DNA of 64,000 bases, taken from contig NZ_JANUGP010000015.1 in assembly GCF_024753135.1 (NCBI RefSeq), positions 1 to 64,000 of the forward strand, read 5' to 3'. The position numbers and the translations under genes are program-made. A model generated the notes under the pieces. It saw only the letters and a program-made list of their open reading frames with translations. It made no database searches and was not told where the DNA came from. This DNA comes from Streptomyces pyxinicus. GTDB taxonomy: Bacteria > Actinomycetota > Actinomycetes > Streptomycetales > Streptomycetaceae. Shown one piece after another: positions 44,272-56,500 of this stretch (position 1 is its first letter; each line of letters begins with the position of its first letter).

Positions 44272-46320
44272 ATGCACATAGCCCCCTCCCCTGACGCGGC
44301 GCGCGCCGATCACCGCGCGGGGGTGGCCTCGGCCCGGCGGCAACGGCTCTTCGCCGGCCGGGCGGCCGAACTGCACCTGCTGCGGGACTCGCTGCTCGGC
44401 ACGCCGCCGAGCTGCCAGGTGCTGTGGCTGCAAGGGATGGCCGGTGTCGGCAAGAGCACACTGCTGCGCCGATTCGTCGCCGAGGCGCGGGAGGCGGGCA
44501 AGGCGGTCCGCGTCGTGGACATGCGCAGCACGGCACCCACGCCGGAAGGTTTCCTCGGCGCGCTGGAGGCGCCCGGCGGGCCAAAGGACCCGGAACTGCT
44601 CGTCATCGACTCGGGGGAACTGCTCGGCCCCCTGGAATCGTGGCTGCGGGACGTCTACCTGCCGGGACTGCCCGTCCGGCGCCCGGTCCTGGTCGGCGCC
44701 AGACGGCCGCCCTCGGCGGAGTGGCGCACCGATCCGCAGTGGTGGGACGTGCTGCACACGGCTGTGCTGGGCCCGATGAGCGACGCCGAGGCGGGAAGGC
44801 TGCTGCGTGACCGAGGTGTGCCCGAAGCGACCGTTCCGTCCCTGATACGGGCAGCGTACGGGCTTCCCCTGGCTCTCGCGCTCTTCGCCGAGGCCCGCCA
44901 GCAGGCCGAGGCCGAGGGGGTCGGACCGGCCGGCACCCTGGAGGAGTCGCCCGAGCTGGTGGGTGAACTGCTGCGCCTGCTGCTGCGCGAGAACCTCTCC
45001 CCCACTCGGAGCGACGCGCTCGCGGTACTCGCCCTGGCCCGCGTCACGACCGAGGAGTTGATCCGGCACACGCTGGGCGTGCCGGTCGCGGAGGCGCACG
45101 CGCTCGGGAACTGGCTGCGCGGTCTCTCCTTCGTCGAGAGCACCACCGAGGGCCTGGTGCCGCACCCGCTCGTGCGCCGGGCGCTCCTCGCCGACCTGCG
45201 CTGGCGCGGGCTGGAGAAGTACGAGCGCCTGCACCGGGTGCTGCACGCCCATGTGACGGAGCGGCTGACGCGGCGCACCGGGGGACGCTGGGCACTCGGG
45301 GCGGGCCTGGCCCACCTGGGCAGCGTCAGCCGGGCGGTGCGGGAGGCGGTGGAGTGGGAGGGAACGGACCGGCTGCACGTGCGCTCGGCCCGCCCGGAGG
45401 ACAGGGACGCGCTCCTCGACGTGCTCGGCACCGAGTACGGTCCGGCGGCAGCCGCCACGGCACGTGCCTGGTGGGAGCGGCAGCCGTCCGCGTTCTCGCT
45501 CGCGGAGGAGGGCGGCGCCCTCGCCGCCGTCCTCGTCGCCCCCTGGCTGGAGGCGGGGGTGACGGAGCTGCCCGACGACCCGGTCGCGGAGGCGGCGCTG
45601 GCCCGTACCCGGAAGCGGGCGCCACTGCGACGCGGCGAGCGGATGCTCCTCGCGCGGTGGAGCACGGGCTCCCCGGCGGCGGCGGCCTTCGCGCTGACGA
45701 CGTTATGGGCGACGGTACCGCGCCTCGCGGTGAGCTGGACGTGCACCCACGCGGGGCAGTCCGGGCTGCCCACGCTCCTCGGCCTGTACGGGCAGTGGCG
45801 CGAGGCCCCCGTGGCGGGCCGGGAGGGCGAGGTGGTGCTCCCGTACGTGCAGGACTGGCGCGGCACGGGCTTCGTCGCCTGGGCGAGGGCGCTGTGCGAG
45901 CAGTTGCTCACCGACGACCCCACGGCGCCGACCGCCTCGGCGAGCGGCCCTCCGGAGGCCGAACTGCCCTGGCCCGCTTTCGCCGAGGCCGTCAAGCACG
46001 CCTATCGCGACGCGCGGGACCTGCGGCTGCTCGCCGACAGTCCGCTGCTCGGGACGCGCCTGGTGCCTCCGGGAGGAGACGCGGCCGCGCTGCGCGACGT
46101 GCTCGTGCAGACCGTGGAGCGGCTGTCGGGGTACGCGGGGCAGCGGCAGCTCGGCGAGGTCCTGGAGATCACGTATCTGAGCGGGCCGCGCAGCCAGCGG
46201 GCGGCGGCCAGCCACGCGCGGCTCTCCTTCAGCACCTACCGGCGCCGTCTGACGCAGGCGCTGGCGAAGGCGGCGGAACTCCTGCGCGAGCGGGAGCTGT
46301 ACGGTGTCGAGGCCCGGTGA
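44272..46320 (+). CDS. P-loop NTPase with C-terminal regulator-like helices
   Basis: A 682-residue cytoplasmic protein. After ~25 residues comes RQRLFAGRAAELHLLRDSLL, then Walker A GMAGVGKSTLLRRF and a Walker B-like ELLVIDSGELL. A helical STAND-like region follows. Near residue 340 begins a domain (VRSARPEDRDALLDVLGTEY, ARAWWERQPSAFSLAEEGGA) that recalls a GNAT-like fold. The last ~60 residues (LSGPRSQRAAASHARLSFST, YRRRLTQALAKAAELL) form a DNA-binding-like helical unit. It probably acts as an ATP-dependent switch or transcription regulator. Its target is unknown; the lectin gene starts about 190 bases downstream. Confidence 0.7.
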   Translation: MHIAPSPDAARADHRAGVASARRQRLFAGRAAELHLLRDSLLGTPPSCQVLWLQGMAGVGKSTLLRRFVAEAREAGKAVRVVDMRSTAPTPEGFLGALEAPGGPKDPELLVIDSGELLGPLESWLRDVYLPGLPVRRPVLVGARRPPSAEWRTDPQWWDVLHTAVLGPMSDAEAGRLLRDRGVPEATVPSLIRAAYGLPLALALFAEARQQAEAEGVGPAGTLEESPELVGELLRLLLRENLSPTRSDALAVLALARVTTEELIRHTLGVPVAEAHALGNWLRGLSFVESTTEGLVPHPLVRRALLADLRWRGLEKYERLHRVLHAHVTERLTRRTGGRWALGAGLAHLGSVSRAVREAVEWEGTDRLHVRSARPEDRDALLDVLGTEYGPAAAATARAWWERQPSAFSLAEEGGALAAVLVAPWLEAGVTELPDDPVAEAALARTRKRAPLRRGERMLLARWSTGSPAAAAFALTTLWATVPRLAVSWTCTHAGQSGLPTLLGLYGQWREAPVAGREGEVVLPYVQDWRGTGFVAWARALCEQLLTDDPTAPTASASGPPEAELPWPAFAEAVKHAYRDARDLRLLADSPLLGTRLVPPGGDAAALRDVLVQTVERLSGYAGQRQLGEVLEITYLSGPRSQRAAASHARLSFSTYRRRLTQALAKAAELLRERELYGVEAR

Positions 46321-46513
46321 ACGGGACGGTTCCGTACGGGCGTCGGGGCCCGCCGCCCCGGTGTGCCGCCGGTGAAGGACTCCGCCGTACGGCACCGCCG
46401 TGCGCAGTGAGCAGCCCCTCCCCCGCCGGACCGGGCGGGAGCGAGGCGGTGAAGTCGGGCGCGCGGGCGACCGGCTGTTGGCAACTGGATCATCGTTGAC
46501 TTGGGGATGAGCG

Positions 46514-47449
46514 TTGAGTGACACAGAACAGGACGACGCGAAGCGACGGCAGAGGGCGCGGTTCGTCGACGCGCTGACGAAGACGGCACAGCAGCCGGGG
46601 GGCCGCTCCCGGGTGGGCACGAAGGTCGCGGGAGCGGCGGCCGTGCTGGCCCTCGCCGCCGGGGCCACCTTAGGCTTCGGCGCCTGGCGCAGCTACCAGT
46701 CCGACCAGGACGCGAAGGAGCATCTGGCCGCCGAGAAGGCCGCCCAGCAACGGCGGATCGTTCCCTCCGCACCCCCGGCGTCGCCTTCAGCGAGCGAGGA
46801 GCACAAGAAGGAGAAGAAGACGGCGCCGGCCAAGCGGCCGGCGGCCGGGGCCGGGGGCGGGGGCGGGGCAGCGGTTCACGACGTGCCTTTGGTGGAGACG
46901 GAGTCCTCCCACTCGCCCAGGGCGAAGGCGAAGTCGAAGCCGAAGAAGCCGGCCAGGGGGACAGTCGACAAGCTCCTGTCGGCGGGGCATTCCCGCGTGC
47001 TGCTCAAGAACGCGAAGAGCGGCATGTGCGCCGATGTCACCGGCTACGACGGAGGCCGGCCCGACGACAGCATCATGCAGTACTACTGCGACGGGACGTC
47101 CAACGACAACCAGGTGTGGAGCCTGGTCGTGCGGGGCGCGGGCAAGGGGCCGGGCGGCTCCGACCTCGTCTCCTTCGTCAACATCAAGGACGGCCTGTGT
47201 CTGGACCTGCCCGGATACGCGGGGCTGCCGGCCGGCTGGGGCGCCGTCGAGGGGACCTGCAACACCGCGACCCCCGACAACCAGCAGTGGTGGCTCGACC
47301 CGGCGGGCGGCGGCACGGTGCGCGTTCGCAACCGGGCGAGCGACAACCTGTGCCTGGAGGTCAAGGACGACTCCACGGAGCGCGCCGCGCAGCTCCAGCT
47401 CGACAAGTGCGGTACGGACGCCGACAGCCGCTGGACCGTGCTGAGCTGA
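46514..47449 (+). CDS. Membrane-anchored ricin-type (RICIN) lectin protein
   Basis: A 311-residue type II membrane protein from the TTG at 46514. Residues 1-36 are charged and cytoplasmic; residues ~37-57 are the anchor (VAGAAAVLALAAGATLGFGA). A charged, Ala/Pro/Lys-rich stalk follows, then a beta-trefoil from ~160: LLKNAKSGMCADVTGYDGG, the QxW-type ends NDNQVWSLV and DNQQWWLDP, and SDNLCLEVKDDSTERAAQLQ closing with RWTVLS. It should bind sugars at the outer surface. It lies between the NTPase gene and a strong hairpin, beyond which is the convergent giant gene. Confidence 0.88.
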   Translation: MSDTEQDDAKRRQRARFVDALTKTAQQPGGRSRVGTKVAGAAAVLALAAGATLGFGAWRSYQSDQDAKEHLAAEKAAQQRRIVPSAPPASPSASEEHKKEKKTAPAKRPAAGAGGGGGAAVHDVPLVETESSHSPRAKAKSKPKKPARGTVDKLLSAGHSRVLLKNAKSGMCADVTGYDGGRPDDSIMQYYCDGTSNDNQVWSLVVRGAGKGPGGSDLVSFVNIKDGLCLDLPGYAGLPAGWGAVEGTCNTATPDNQQWWLDPAGGGTVRVRNRASDNLCLEVKDDSTERAAQLQLDKCGTDADSRWTVLS

Positions 47450-47487
47450 GCGGGGCCGTGCCGGGCTGAACGGAGCGGCTGTCATCG

Positions 47488-47527
47488 CAAGGGCCCCGGC
47501 GGGGGCGAATCCCCGTCGGGGCCCTTG
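47488..47527. terminator. Bidirectional hairpin between the lectin and giant genes
   Basis: Positions 47488-47504 pair with 47511-47527 (16 Watson-Crick pairs and one wobble) around a six-base loop. It stands 39 bases past the lectin stop and 28 bases beyond the giant gene's stop, so it can serve both convergent genes. Confidence 0.85.
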
Positions 47528-47554
47528 TGTGTCCCCGCCCCGGGCGGGCCGTGC

Positions 47555-50500
47555 TCACCTCCCCCGGGGGCTCGGCGTCAGGGTGTCCAGCGGGAAGCCG
47601 GAACCGCCCGTCAGCTCGGCGCAGCGGTCGGTGCTCAGGCGCCCGGCCAGGCCCGCCATCCTCTGCCACGTCTGCTGCGCCAGGGCGTGGTGCCCTTGCT
47701 CTGCCTCCCGCAGGCGGTGCGCCTCCTCCGTGACCTCGCCGAGTTCACGCGCGGCTTTCTCGTGCTTCTCGGCGGCGGTGCGGTGGGACTTCTGGATCTT
47801 CGCGAGAGTCAGCCAGTTGGTCTCCGTGGCCTTTTCGGCCGCCTTCAGCTCCTCGTCCAAGTGGCCCAGCTCCTCGGTGAGCCGGTCGATGTCTTCGCGC
47901 ACCGTCTCCAGCGCGCCTTCCCTCGTGCCGAGTACGCGCACTGCCTCGCTCCGGGCGTCCTCGGCCTCGCGCAGGGCGCGGACCGTGGCGTCCGGGACGG
48001 GCGTGCCGTCCGGGACCGGGGCGGCGGCCTTCTGCGCCAGATCCAGGTGCTCCTTCGCTGCGTCGAGCTTGCGCTTGGCCTCCTTCACCTGGTCCTCGCG
48101 CGCGGGGATGTCCTCCTCGGCCCGTTTCAGCCGGTCTGCCACGTCCCCGCGCCGGTCGCGGACACCGGCCTCGGTGGACCGGGCCTCCTCGTACGGCGTC
48201 TCCGCCTCCTCCGCGAGGACCCGCAGCCGCTCGCTCTCGACCGCGGTCTCGCTGGCGGCCGTGCTCAGGCCGTCCAGCCGGGCTTCCAGGGGCTGCCGCT
48301 GCTCCACGGCCGTCGCCTCAGCAGCGGTCTCGGCGGTGTACGTGCGGCCGGCCGTGCGCAGTTCCTCCCAGCCCGGCCGGGTCGTGACGGTGACGTCGGC
48401 GAGGGAACCGTCGGCGTCGAGCGGCCAGAACCGCAGCCCGGTGGCATCGCGCACGGCCAGTTCCACCCGGCGGTGGGCGATCTCGGCGACGCGGGTACCC
48501 ACGTAGAGGGCATGGGCGAGGACGGAGCCGTCAGGGTCGTCGCCGAGATCCACCCACAGCTGCACGTCGTCCGGTTCCGGGGAGAGGCCGGAGGCGAGCA
48601 CGCGCGGCAGTTCGGTGGCCGGTTCGCGGCTCCAGGCGCGGGGATCGGCCGCGTCGTGCGCCGGGGCGACGCCCGCCTCGCCGGGGTCCGCGGGCGCGGG
48701 ACGCCGTTCGCGCAGTAGCGCGGCCATGTCGTACGCCCAGGGCTGGGACGGCGTGGTGATGACGCCGTAGCCGAGCAGGTCGCGTTCCCCGGCCCGCACG
48801 GTGACGCTCCCCGTCACGTAGCGCACGCCCTCCGGTCCGCTGACGGTGACGACCACGTCGGCGTGCGCGAGGTGCGTGTAGGTGTCGCCGCCGGAGGCGG
48901 TGCCGGTCTGTACGCGGTGCTGGGCGCCGGTGGTCACGTTGCTGTCGGTGCCCCGGGTGACGGGCTGCCCCGAGAGCAGGGGCTGGCCGCCGCCCGTCAC
49001 GTAATGGTTGCGCCGGGTGGCGCTGAACGCGAAGCGCTGGCCGAGTTCGAGGCCCTGGCTGCTGCTCGCGGTGCTCACGTTGACCCGCGTGCGCGTCCTG
49101 GCGCTGTCCGCGGCGATGTCCGAGGTGCCCGGCGCGAAGGGGCGCGGGGCGTAGAGGCTCACCTGGAGCGAGACGCGTGAGCCGTTCTCGCTCAGGACGG
49201 GCCAGCTGCCGGGCATCCGGGGATGGAGGCCGGCGGCCGTGCCCGGCGCGGTAAGCGCCGCGCCGCGTCCGGCATGGGCGAGTTCGGTCAGGCGCGCGTC
49301 GGCCGCGTCCGGGTTGCTGTCGGCCGTCAGGCCCCAGTGCCCCGCGACGCCGGGCGAGACGGCGCGGATCGCCTCGGCCAGTTCCGGGAAGGCGTTGAAG
49401 TGGCTGAGCGGGGTGGTGCCGGTGGGCACGAAGCGGGGATGGACCCGCAAGGGGCGTTCGTCCTCCGCCCTCTCCTCGTCGGCCGGCGCCAGGCGCGGGT
49501 CCTCCTCGCTCACGCGCGGGCGCAGCGGGGTCCACTCGGCGGTGGCCTCCGCCGTCCGTTCCCCGGTGGCGTGGGCGAGGGTGTCCGCCGCCGCGAAACG
49601 CAGTGCCACGTCGGCCGGGACGGTGACCTCCTGGGCGGGCACCCCGCGGAGGAGGCCGTCCAGGGCGGCCCGGGGCACGGAGTTCTCGCCCCGGTTCGCC
49701 ACCGCCGTCAGCGCCCGGCCGAGGAGACCGCCGAGCAGGTCGAACACGTCCGACGGGATGAGGGCGGTGCGCACCGAGGCGGTGAGGCGGTAGCCGACAC
49801 GGTCGAAGTCCGCGACGCTGTCGGTGCGCTGCCAGAAGCGCTCGTCGGCGGTGCGGTCGGAGCGCCGGGTCAGCGCGTGGCTGCGGCTCGCGGAGGGCAG
49901 CGCCGACCAGCGGTCCGTGTAGCCGGTCGAGCGCACACGCGGGGCGCGCAGCCCGAGGTCGAGCAGGCCCGTGACGACGCGCGAGACGGTGTCGCTCTCG
50001 ATCCTGTTCCCGGGCGCGTGCGTGGACTGCTGCTCGATGCCCGTCTTCTGCGCGCCGGGACGCCCCTGGACGCGGCGCAGGGCCGGGGTCTGGGCCTCGG
50101 TCTCGGCGTGCAGCGTCAGTTCGACGAGCTGGGCGTCGGCCCGGGCCCCGTAGCGGAACCACAGGCTGACGGAGCCGCGCGCCACGAGGGCGCGCAGTCC
50201 CGGCGGGGCGGTGAGGTCCGCGATGCGGGAGGCGACGCCCGGCAGGTGCGCGATGTGGCCGGGCCGGGTGACGCCGGGGGCGACGCGCTCCACGAGCTGG
50301 ATCGCTTCCCGTCCCAGGCGGTCGCGGCGCGGCCTGCGGGTGATCGCGTCGTCGAGTTGCGTGACGGCGAGGACGGCACCGAAGCCCGGGGCCCGGGTGC
50401 GGGCGAAGTCGTCGGGCAGCGGCACCGTCTCCGACGGGGCAGCCGGGACGGCCACTCCCTCGATTCCGGCGAACCAGCGTGCCTCACGCAGGAGTTGCGT

Positions 50501-53500
50501 CGGGGAGAGCCGGAACTGGACTGCGCGCGGTACGTCGATGGCGAGCGTGATGTCCTCCGCGCCGCCGAGGCCGACGGCGTTGCCCAGGACGTTGGCCGTG
50601 CCGCGCCGGACGGTGAGCAGCAGCGTGAGGTCCGCCGTGACGAGGTGCTGGCCGGCTCCTTCCTTGGCGCCGCGGATGGTGGCGCTGGTCGCCGCGACGT
50701 CGTCGAAGTGCTCGCCGCGGTGCGTGCGCGAGAACGTGCCGCCCAGGTTGCCCTGGATGATCCGGGCCACCGTGCCCTGCGGGGTCGGGCGGGCGGCGCC
50801 GCGCTGAGCGGTCAGCTCGAAATTGCCGGTGACGGCGCTGCCCCGGGTGCGCCGCGTGGCCGCGAGGTCCGTCGCGTTGACGTCATTCCGGCCCGAGACG
50901 GGGAACGTGGCCTGCACCGTCGGGTGGTGGAGGTAGCCCCTGACGTCCACGGCGAGGTGCCGGTCGGCGCCGAGCCCGGGCAGGACGATCCCCTCGGCGG
51001 TGTAGACGCCGTTGAGGATCTGGTGGGCGCGTGCGAGGAGGCTCGCGACGCGGAGCTGCTGGTAGGCACTCTCGTTGGCGAAGGCGCCCCGGTCGCGCGG
51101 GTCCTGGCCGGCGAGGTGCGCGCCGGCCGACGAGACGAACGGCAGGGCGGCGGCCCCGCGCGCGAGGGCACCGGCCACGTGGCCGAAGGTGCCGGGGTCG
51201 GGCCGCCCGGGGTACGTCCCCGCGGCGACGAGGCGCAGCGCCTCCTGGATCGCCTCGGAGCCCCGGAAGACGTCGGCGGTGGCGTCGTCGGGAAGCCGGG
51301 TGACGCCGGGCAGCGGATTGCCGTCGGCGTCGACGAGGCCGAGCCGGGTGCGGTCGCTGTCCTGTCCGGGACCGGTGCGCGGCGCGCGGATCGTGTACGC
51401 GGGCACCTCCGGCACCTCGCGCGGTCCGGCCGGGGCCTCCGTACCGGTGCCGGTCTCCGGGGCCCGGGGGGCGCCCGGCTCCGTGCGGTGGTACGAGACG
51501 GCGAGGCGGACGGTCGCGGGCGCGGTGCCCGGCGGGGCCTGGAGCGGCCGGGGGACGACCGCTTCCTCGGTGCCGGCACGCTCGCGCGCGGTCTCCTCGG
51601 TGCCTTCGGTGCGGGTGTCTTCGGTGTCGTCTGTACCTTCTGTGCGGGTGGTGCCGGTGCCCTCGGTGTCGTCCGCGCGGGTGGTTCCCGTGCCCGGCGC
51701 CGTGTCCGGGCGCGGCGGGAGGTCGCCGAGCCGGATGGTCTCCGTGCCCGGCGGGACGTCGAGGCCCGGCGTGTCCTCCTCGGTCTCCGTATCGATGACG
51801 ACCCCCTCGAAGGGCGGTGTCCCCGTCGCGGGGCGCGGCGGCGCGGGGGGCTCGGCGAAGCGGGCCACCGGCTCCGGCGACGTGCCCTCGTAGAGGTCGA
51901 GCGCGACGCGGGCGGGCACGGCGAAGACCTCCGTGCCGTCTTTCGAGTTGACCAGGATCTGCTCGGTCGCCACGGTGGAGCCGGCGGTGGCGGAACGGGT
52001 CCACGTGCGGTTCAGGACGCCGTCGACGCCGTAGTCCACCGCCCAGTTGCCCGCCGGCTGGCGGGGACCGCCGCCGAATCCGGCGCCGGTGCCGAGCACG
52101 CTGGAGCGCTCGCGGGTGCCGCGCGCCTCGTGCGAGCCGGTCGTGGTCGTGCCGACTTCCGGCAGCCGCAGCTCGTGACGGGCGGCCGGCGCCCCCGTCT
52201 CCCCGGCGCGTGGTACGCGGTCCCGGGTGACGGTCAGGCGCAGTTCGGCGCGGGTGGTGCCGGTCCTCGTGGGCAGTTCGAGCCACAGCGGCCGCCCGCC
52301 CTCGACGCCGTCCGGCAGCGCGGCGGCGCGGCCGATCGCGGAACGCAGTTGCTCGAAGCGCTGGAGGTTGGCCAGCTGGGCACGGGCGCGCCGCGCCTGG
52401 AGTTGTCCCTCCCACCCCCGGTGTTCCAGCGGCGGCAGGTAGTGGAGCTCCCGCAGCCGCCTCTCGGCGCGGTCGAAGATCTCGTCCACGCCGTCGAGGG
52501 TGAGCGGCACGGCCGTGTAGCCGATGGCGGCGAGGCTGTCGAGGTGCGGTGGCAGAGCGCGCAGTTCCTCGTCCGCGGGGGCGGCTCCCGCGGCGGTGTC
52601 CTGCGGCAGCAGCCGGAGCCGGACGCTCTCCTCGCCGCGTTCGACGCGGACGGGGCCCTGCATCCCGCCGCCCGCGCGCAGGAAGGTGAACTCGTAGGTG
52701 ACGGCGGCCGGGGTCAGCAACTGACCGCGGTTCGTGGTGAACCCGTGCATCAGCCCGGCCTTGGAGCCGGTGGTGAGCGTGTCGCCCGACTGCCAGGAGC
52801 CCAGGAACCTGCCGTACACCCGGCCGCCCCAGCGGTCGGCCGCGCCAGGGTGCCCGGCCGCCGTGCTGGCGGTGAAGCCGGGGGCCACGTTGACGTTGAG
52901 TCCCGCGCCGCTGACGACGCGCGCCGTGCGGTCGGTACCCGTGCTGTGCGTGAACCGGATTTCGAGGGACTTGTCCCCATCGGCCGTCCGGGCGGACGGC
53001 TCACCGGGCGTGACGACGGCGCGCACGCGGACGAGGCCCAGGGCCGTGCCCCGGTCGTCGGTGAGGAGCGGGGACATGACGCCCCGGTCACGCTGGAGGT
53101 GCAGCGAGCCCCGGTTCAGCTGCTCGTCGAGGAAGTCCTCCAGGGCCTGGCGTGACCCCTCGCCGAGGTCGCGCAGCCCGGGAAGCTCCGGGTGGCCGAG
53201 GACCTGCGCCGGGCGCAGATCGGTGTCGAGCACGTCCTCGACGCCCCACAGCGGGAAGGTGTCGAGCCCGGCGGCGCGCGGCAGCGTCACCGCTGTGCCC
53301 TCCGCGCCGATCCGGTTACCCGGGAACCAGAGGTACATCGGGCCGTGGACGCGTTCCTCGCCCCAGCCCTCGGCGTTGTCCGCGCCGGCGTCCACGCGGA
53401 CCTGCCAGACGGCGTCGAAGCGCACGGCGCCCGCGTCGTCGCCCGCGCGCTGGAGGACCTTGACCGACAGGCTCTCGCTGAGGCCGACGTTGAGCGTGCG

Positions 53501-56500
53501 CTGGCGCAGGGTCACGCTCGGCGCCACCGTGACGGCGACCCAGCGCACCGGGCCCCTCAGCGGCTCGGGCAGCATGACGTGGGGCAGCGTGAAGGTGCGA
53601 GAGGTGCCGGAGCCCTGCGTCGAGGTGAGGGCCTGGACGCCCTCGCTCTGCCGCTCCAGGCGCCGGGTGTGCGGCAGGTTCCGGGTGATGCCGGTGCGCA
53701 GGTCGGGGCTCGGCGCGGTGAGGCGCAGCCGTACGTCCACGGTGTGTGCGACGTCCCCGACGCGCACCGTGAGGCGGTGCCCGCGGCGGCCACGGACCTG
53801 CGGAAGGTTCTCGGCGATCTCGGCGGAGCCCAGCGCCTCGTCCAGGCTGGTGCGGACCTCCTCCCGCGTGCTGCCGGGCTCGATCCGCAACGCGGTCATG
53901 ATCTGCGCGCGCAGGCCGTCCAGCACCTCGGCGGAGGGCAGTTCCCATGCCACGAAGCCCACAGAACCGTCGTGGCGCGTGCCGTAGGCCTGGATGTACG
54001 GCGAGAAGGCGGGCAGCGTTTCGGTGGTCTCGCGGGTCTCCGTGGTGACGGGCGGCTCGGTGGTCTCCGTCGTGGTGACCTCTTCGCGGGGCGGGAGCAG
54101 GGTTTCCGTCTCCCTGGTGGTGCCTTCCTCGTGGGGCGGAACACCGGTCTCGCGAGTCGTGACCTCCTCCCGGGGGCCCACGACGGTCTCCGTCTCCGCG
54201 GTGGACGCCGCCTCGCTGGGCGGAACACCGGTCCCGGTCTCCCTGGGCGTGGTCTCCTCCCGTGCCGGGACGACCGTCCCGGTTTCCGGCGTGGTGCCGG
54301 TCCGGGCCGGGGTCTCCTCTTCGGTACGGGGGTCGAGCGGCGTGGTGCGCGGGGCCGGGGCGGTCTCCGCCGGGTGCGGGGCGGGCGTGGTCCGGGCCGG
54401 GCGCCGGCTCTCGGGCACCGGGCGGGTCTCGGTGCCGAAGAAGGTCTCCGGCACCGTCCGCGCGGGCGGGGGCGCCGTCGTCGCGGCGGGGCGCACGGCG
54501 GGCGGGGGTGGGGTCGTCCGGGCCGTGCCGCGGGCGGCATCCGTCGCTTGTGTGGCGGACCACAGCGCGGTGAGGGGGTTGTCGGGCGGGGTCTGCAGCA
54601 GCACGGCCTCGCGCCCTTCGCGGGGGCCGACCGTCCAGGTCCGGCCGTCCGACAGGAGGACGGTGAGGCGGAGCCCGAGCACGGGAGCGGCCACCGCGAG
54701 CGTCAGCCACTCGGAGGCGACGGCCCCATCGCCCGACCGGACCCCGGCGACGAGGTCGTCCGGCTCGGCCTCGGGGAGCAGCGGGACGCCGGGCGAGGGG
54801 CTGTCGGCGGGCAGCCCGAGCGTGCGCTGTGCCTCGGGCCGGGCGAGGTCTGCGGCGAGCTTCTGCGCGAGCTCAGTCCGCAACTGGCTCGGAGTGGCGA
54901 GCGGTTGGTCTTCCACGAGCGCTGCCGTCTCGGCCGGGGCCACGGCGATCAGCACGTTCGCCAGCGTGTCGCCGCCGGACAGGGTGTTCACGCGCTCGAG
55001 ACCCCACTCCTCCAGGTGGGCGTCCTGCGTCGCGCGCACGTGGGCCTCCGGGTCGGCGGGGTCCTCCCGCACGGCGACAGGGTGCTCGTCCGCCGGAAGG
55101 GGCACGGCACGCTCGGCCGCCGGGACCGGTGCGCGGGTGACCGGCACCGTCTCGGGGGCCGCCTCGTCCGAAGGCGCCGTCTCCGTCCCGGCGCTCCTCT
55201 CCTCTTCCGGCGCGGAGCGGGTCCCCGCTTCCGGCGCGGAGCGGGTCTCCGCTGCCTCGTGTTCCTCGGCCCGGCGGCTCATCTCCTCGAACATGCGCAC
55301 GATGTCGGCGACACGGTCGCTGCCCGCCGGTGCTTCCCGCGTCGGGGCCGGGGGCGTGGGCGGGGCGAGCAGGACGTCGGAGGAGCCCGAGGCCGCGCGC
55401 TCGGGGACCGGGGGTGCCTGCCGGACCTCGCCGCCCTGGCGCGGGGCGGGCAGGCGCAGCGTGCCGGCGCCCGCGGCGTAGAGCATCCCGTGCAGCGTCC
55501 CGGCGGTCACCGGGCCGGGCTCGATGCCGGACTGCCGCGCCGAGGCGTGCGTGAGGTCTTCGAGTTCGTGCCAGGTGAGCGGTTCGGCCCCCTGCCACAG
55601 GCGCTGCCGCTCCAGGGCGCCGAAACCGGCGAGGAGGGCATGGAATTCCTCCTGGCGCTCGGGGTGCGTGTCGATGTCGAAGCCGTGGGCGAGACGCAGC
55701 GCGCGCACCCAGCGCAGGACGCGGGTGGTGCGCCGCGCCGTGTCGGCCGGGAGCCCGGCGAGGTCCGCGAGCGCGCCGAGACGCCGCCCGTCCGGCTCGG
55801 GCAGGAACTGGTACCACCGGTACCGGGGCCGTGCCGGGTTGTCGACCTTGACGACGCGCGCGGGGTTCCCGTCGTGCGCCTCCTCGATGGCGACGGGGGC
55901 GTCCGAGGCGAGCACGGGGTGCCCGGTCTGGTTGGCGACCTCCTGCGCCGCCGCCGGGCGCACGAGCGGGTCGGCGCCCGGCCGCACCATGGCGATCTCG
56001 CACCACAGGAGCCACAGCGGAACGTCCGGCGCGAGGCGTTGGACGCTGGGCCGGCGCGCGAGCACGCCGCCGAGTTCGCGCGGCGGGACAGCGTGGTTGG
56101 CGTCGGTGCTGCGGCGGGGCAGGACGATGCGGCCGCGTTCGCCGTGCCCGATGGACACATACGCGCCGCCGAGGCCGCGCGGCAGCAGAAGCAAGGGGCC
56201 CGAGGCGCCGCGCGTGAGGCCGGGGATGGCCTCCAGGTCGTCGTAGTAGTAGAGCATGTCGGAGACCTGGCGCAGCGCCTCCTCGCGGCGGGCGACGTCG
56301 CCCTCGTCGGGGTGCGCGCGGCCGGTCAGCTCGCGGCCGTCCGAGGTGACGATCGGGTACGAGCGCACGTCCTCGTCGGTGAACGTCGTGCCGTCGCTGG
56401 CCTGGATCGTCGGGCCGGCTGCGGGGACGAGTCCGGGGTCGCCGGGGACCCAGAGGCCGACGGGGACGGTCTCGTCGTCCGCGACCGGTGGGAAGGCGAA

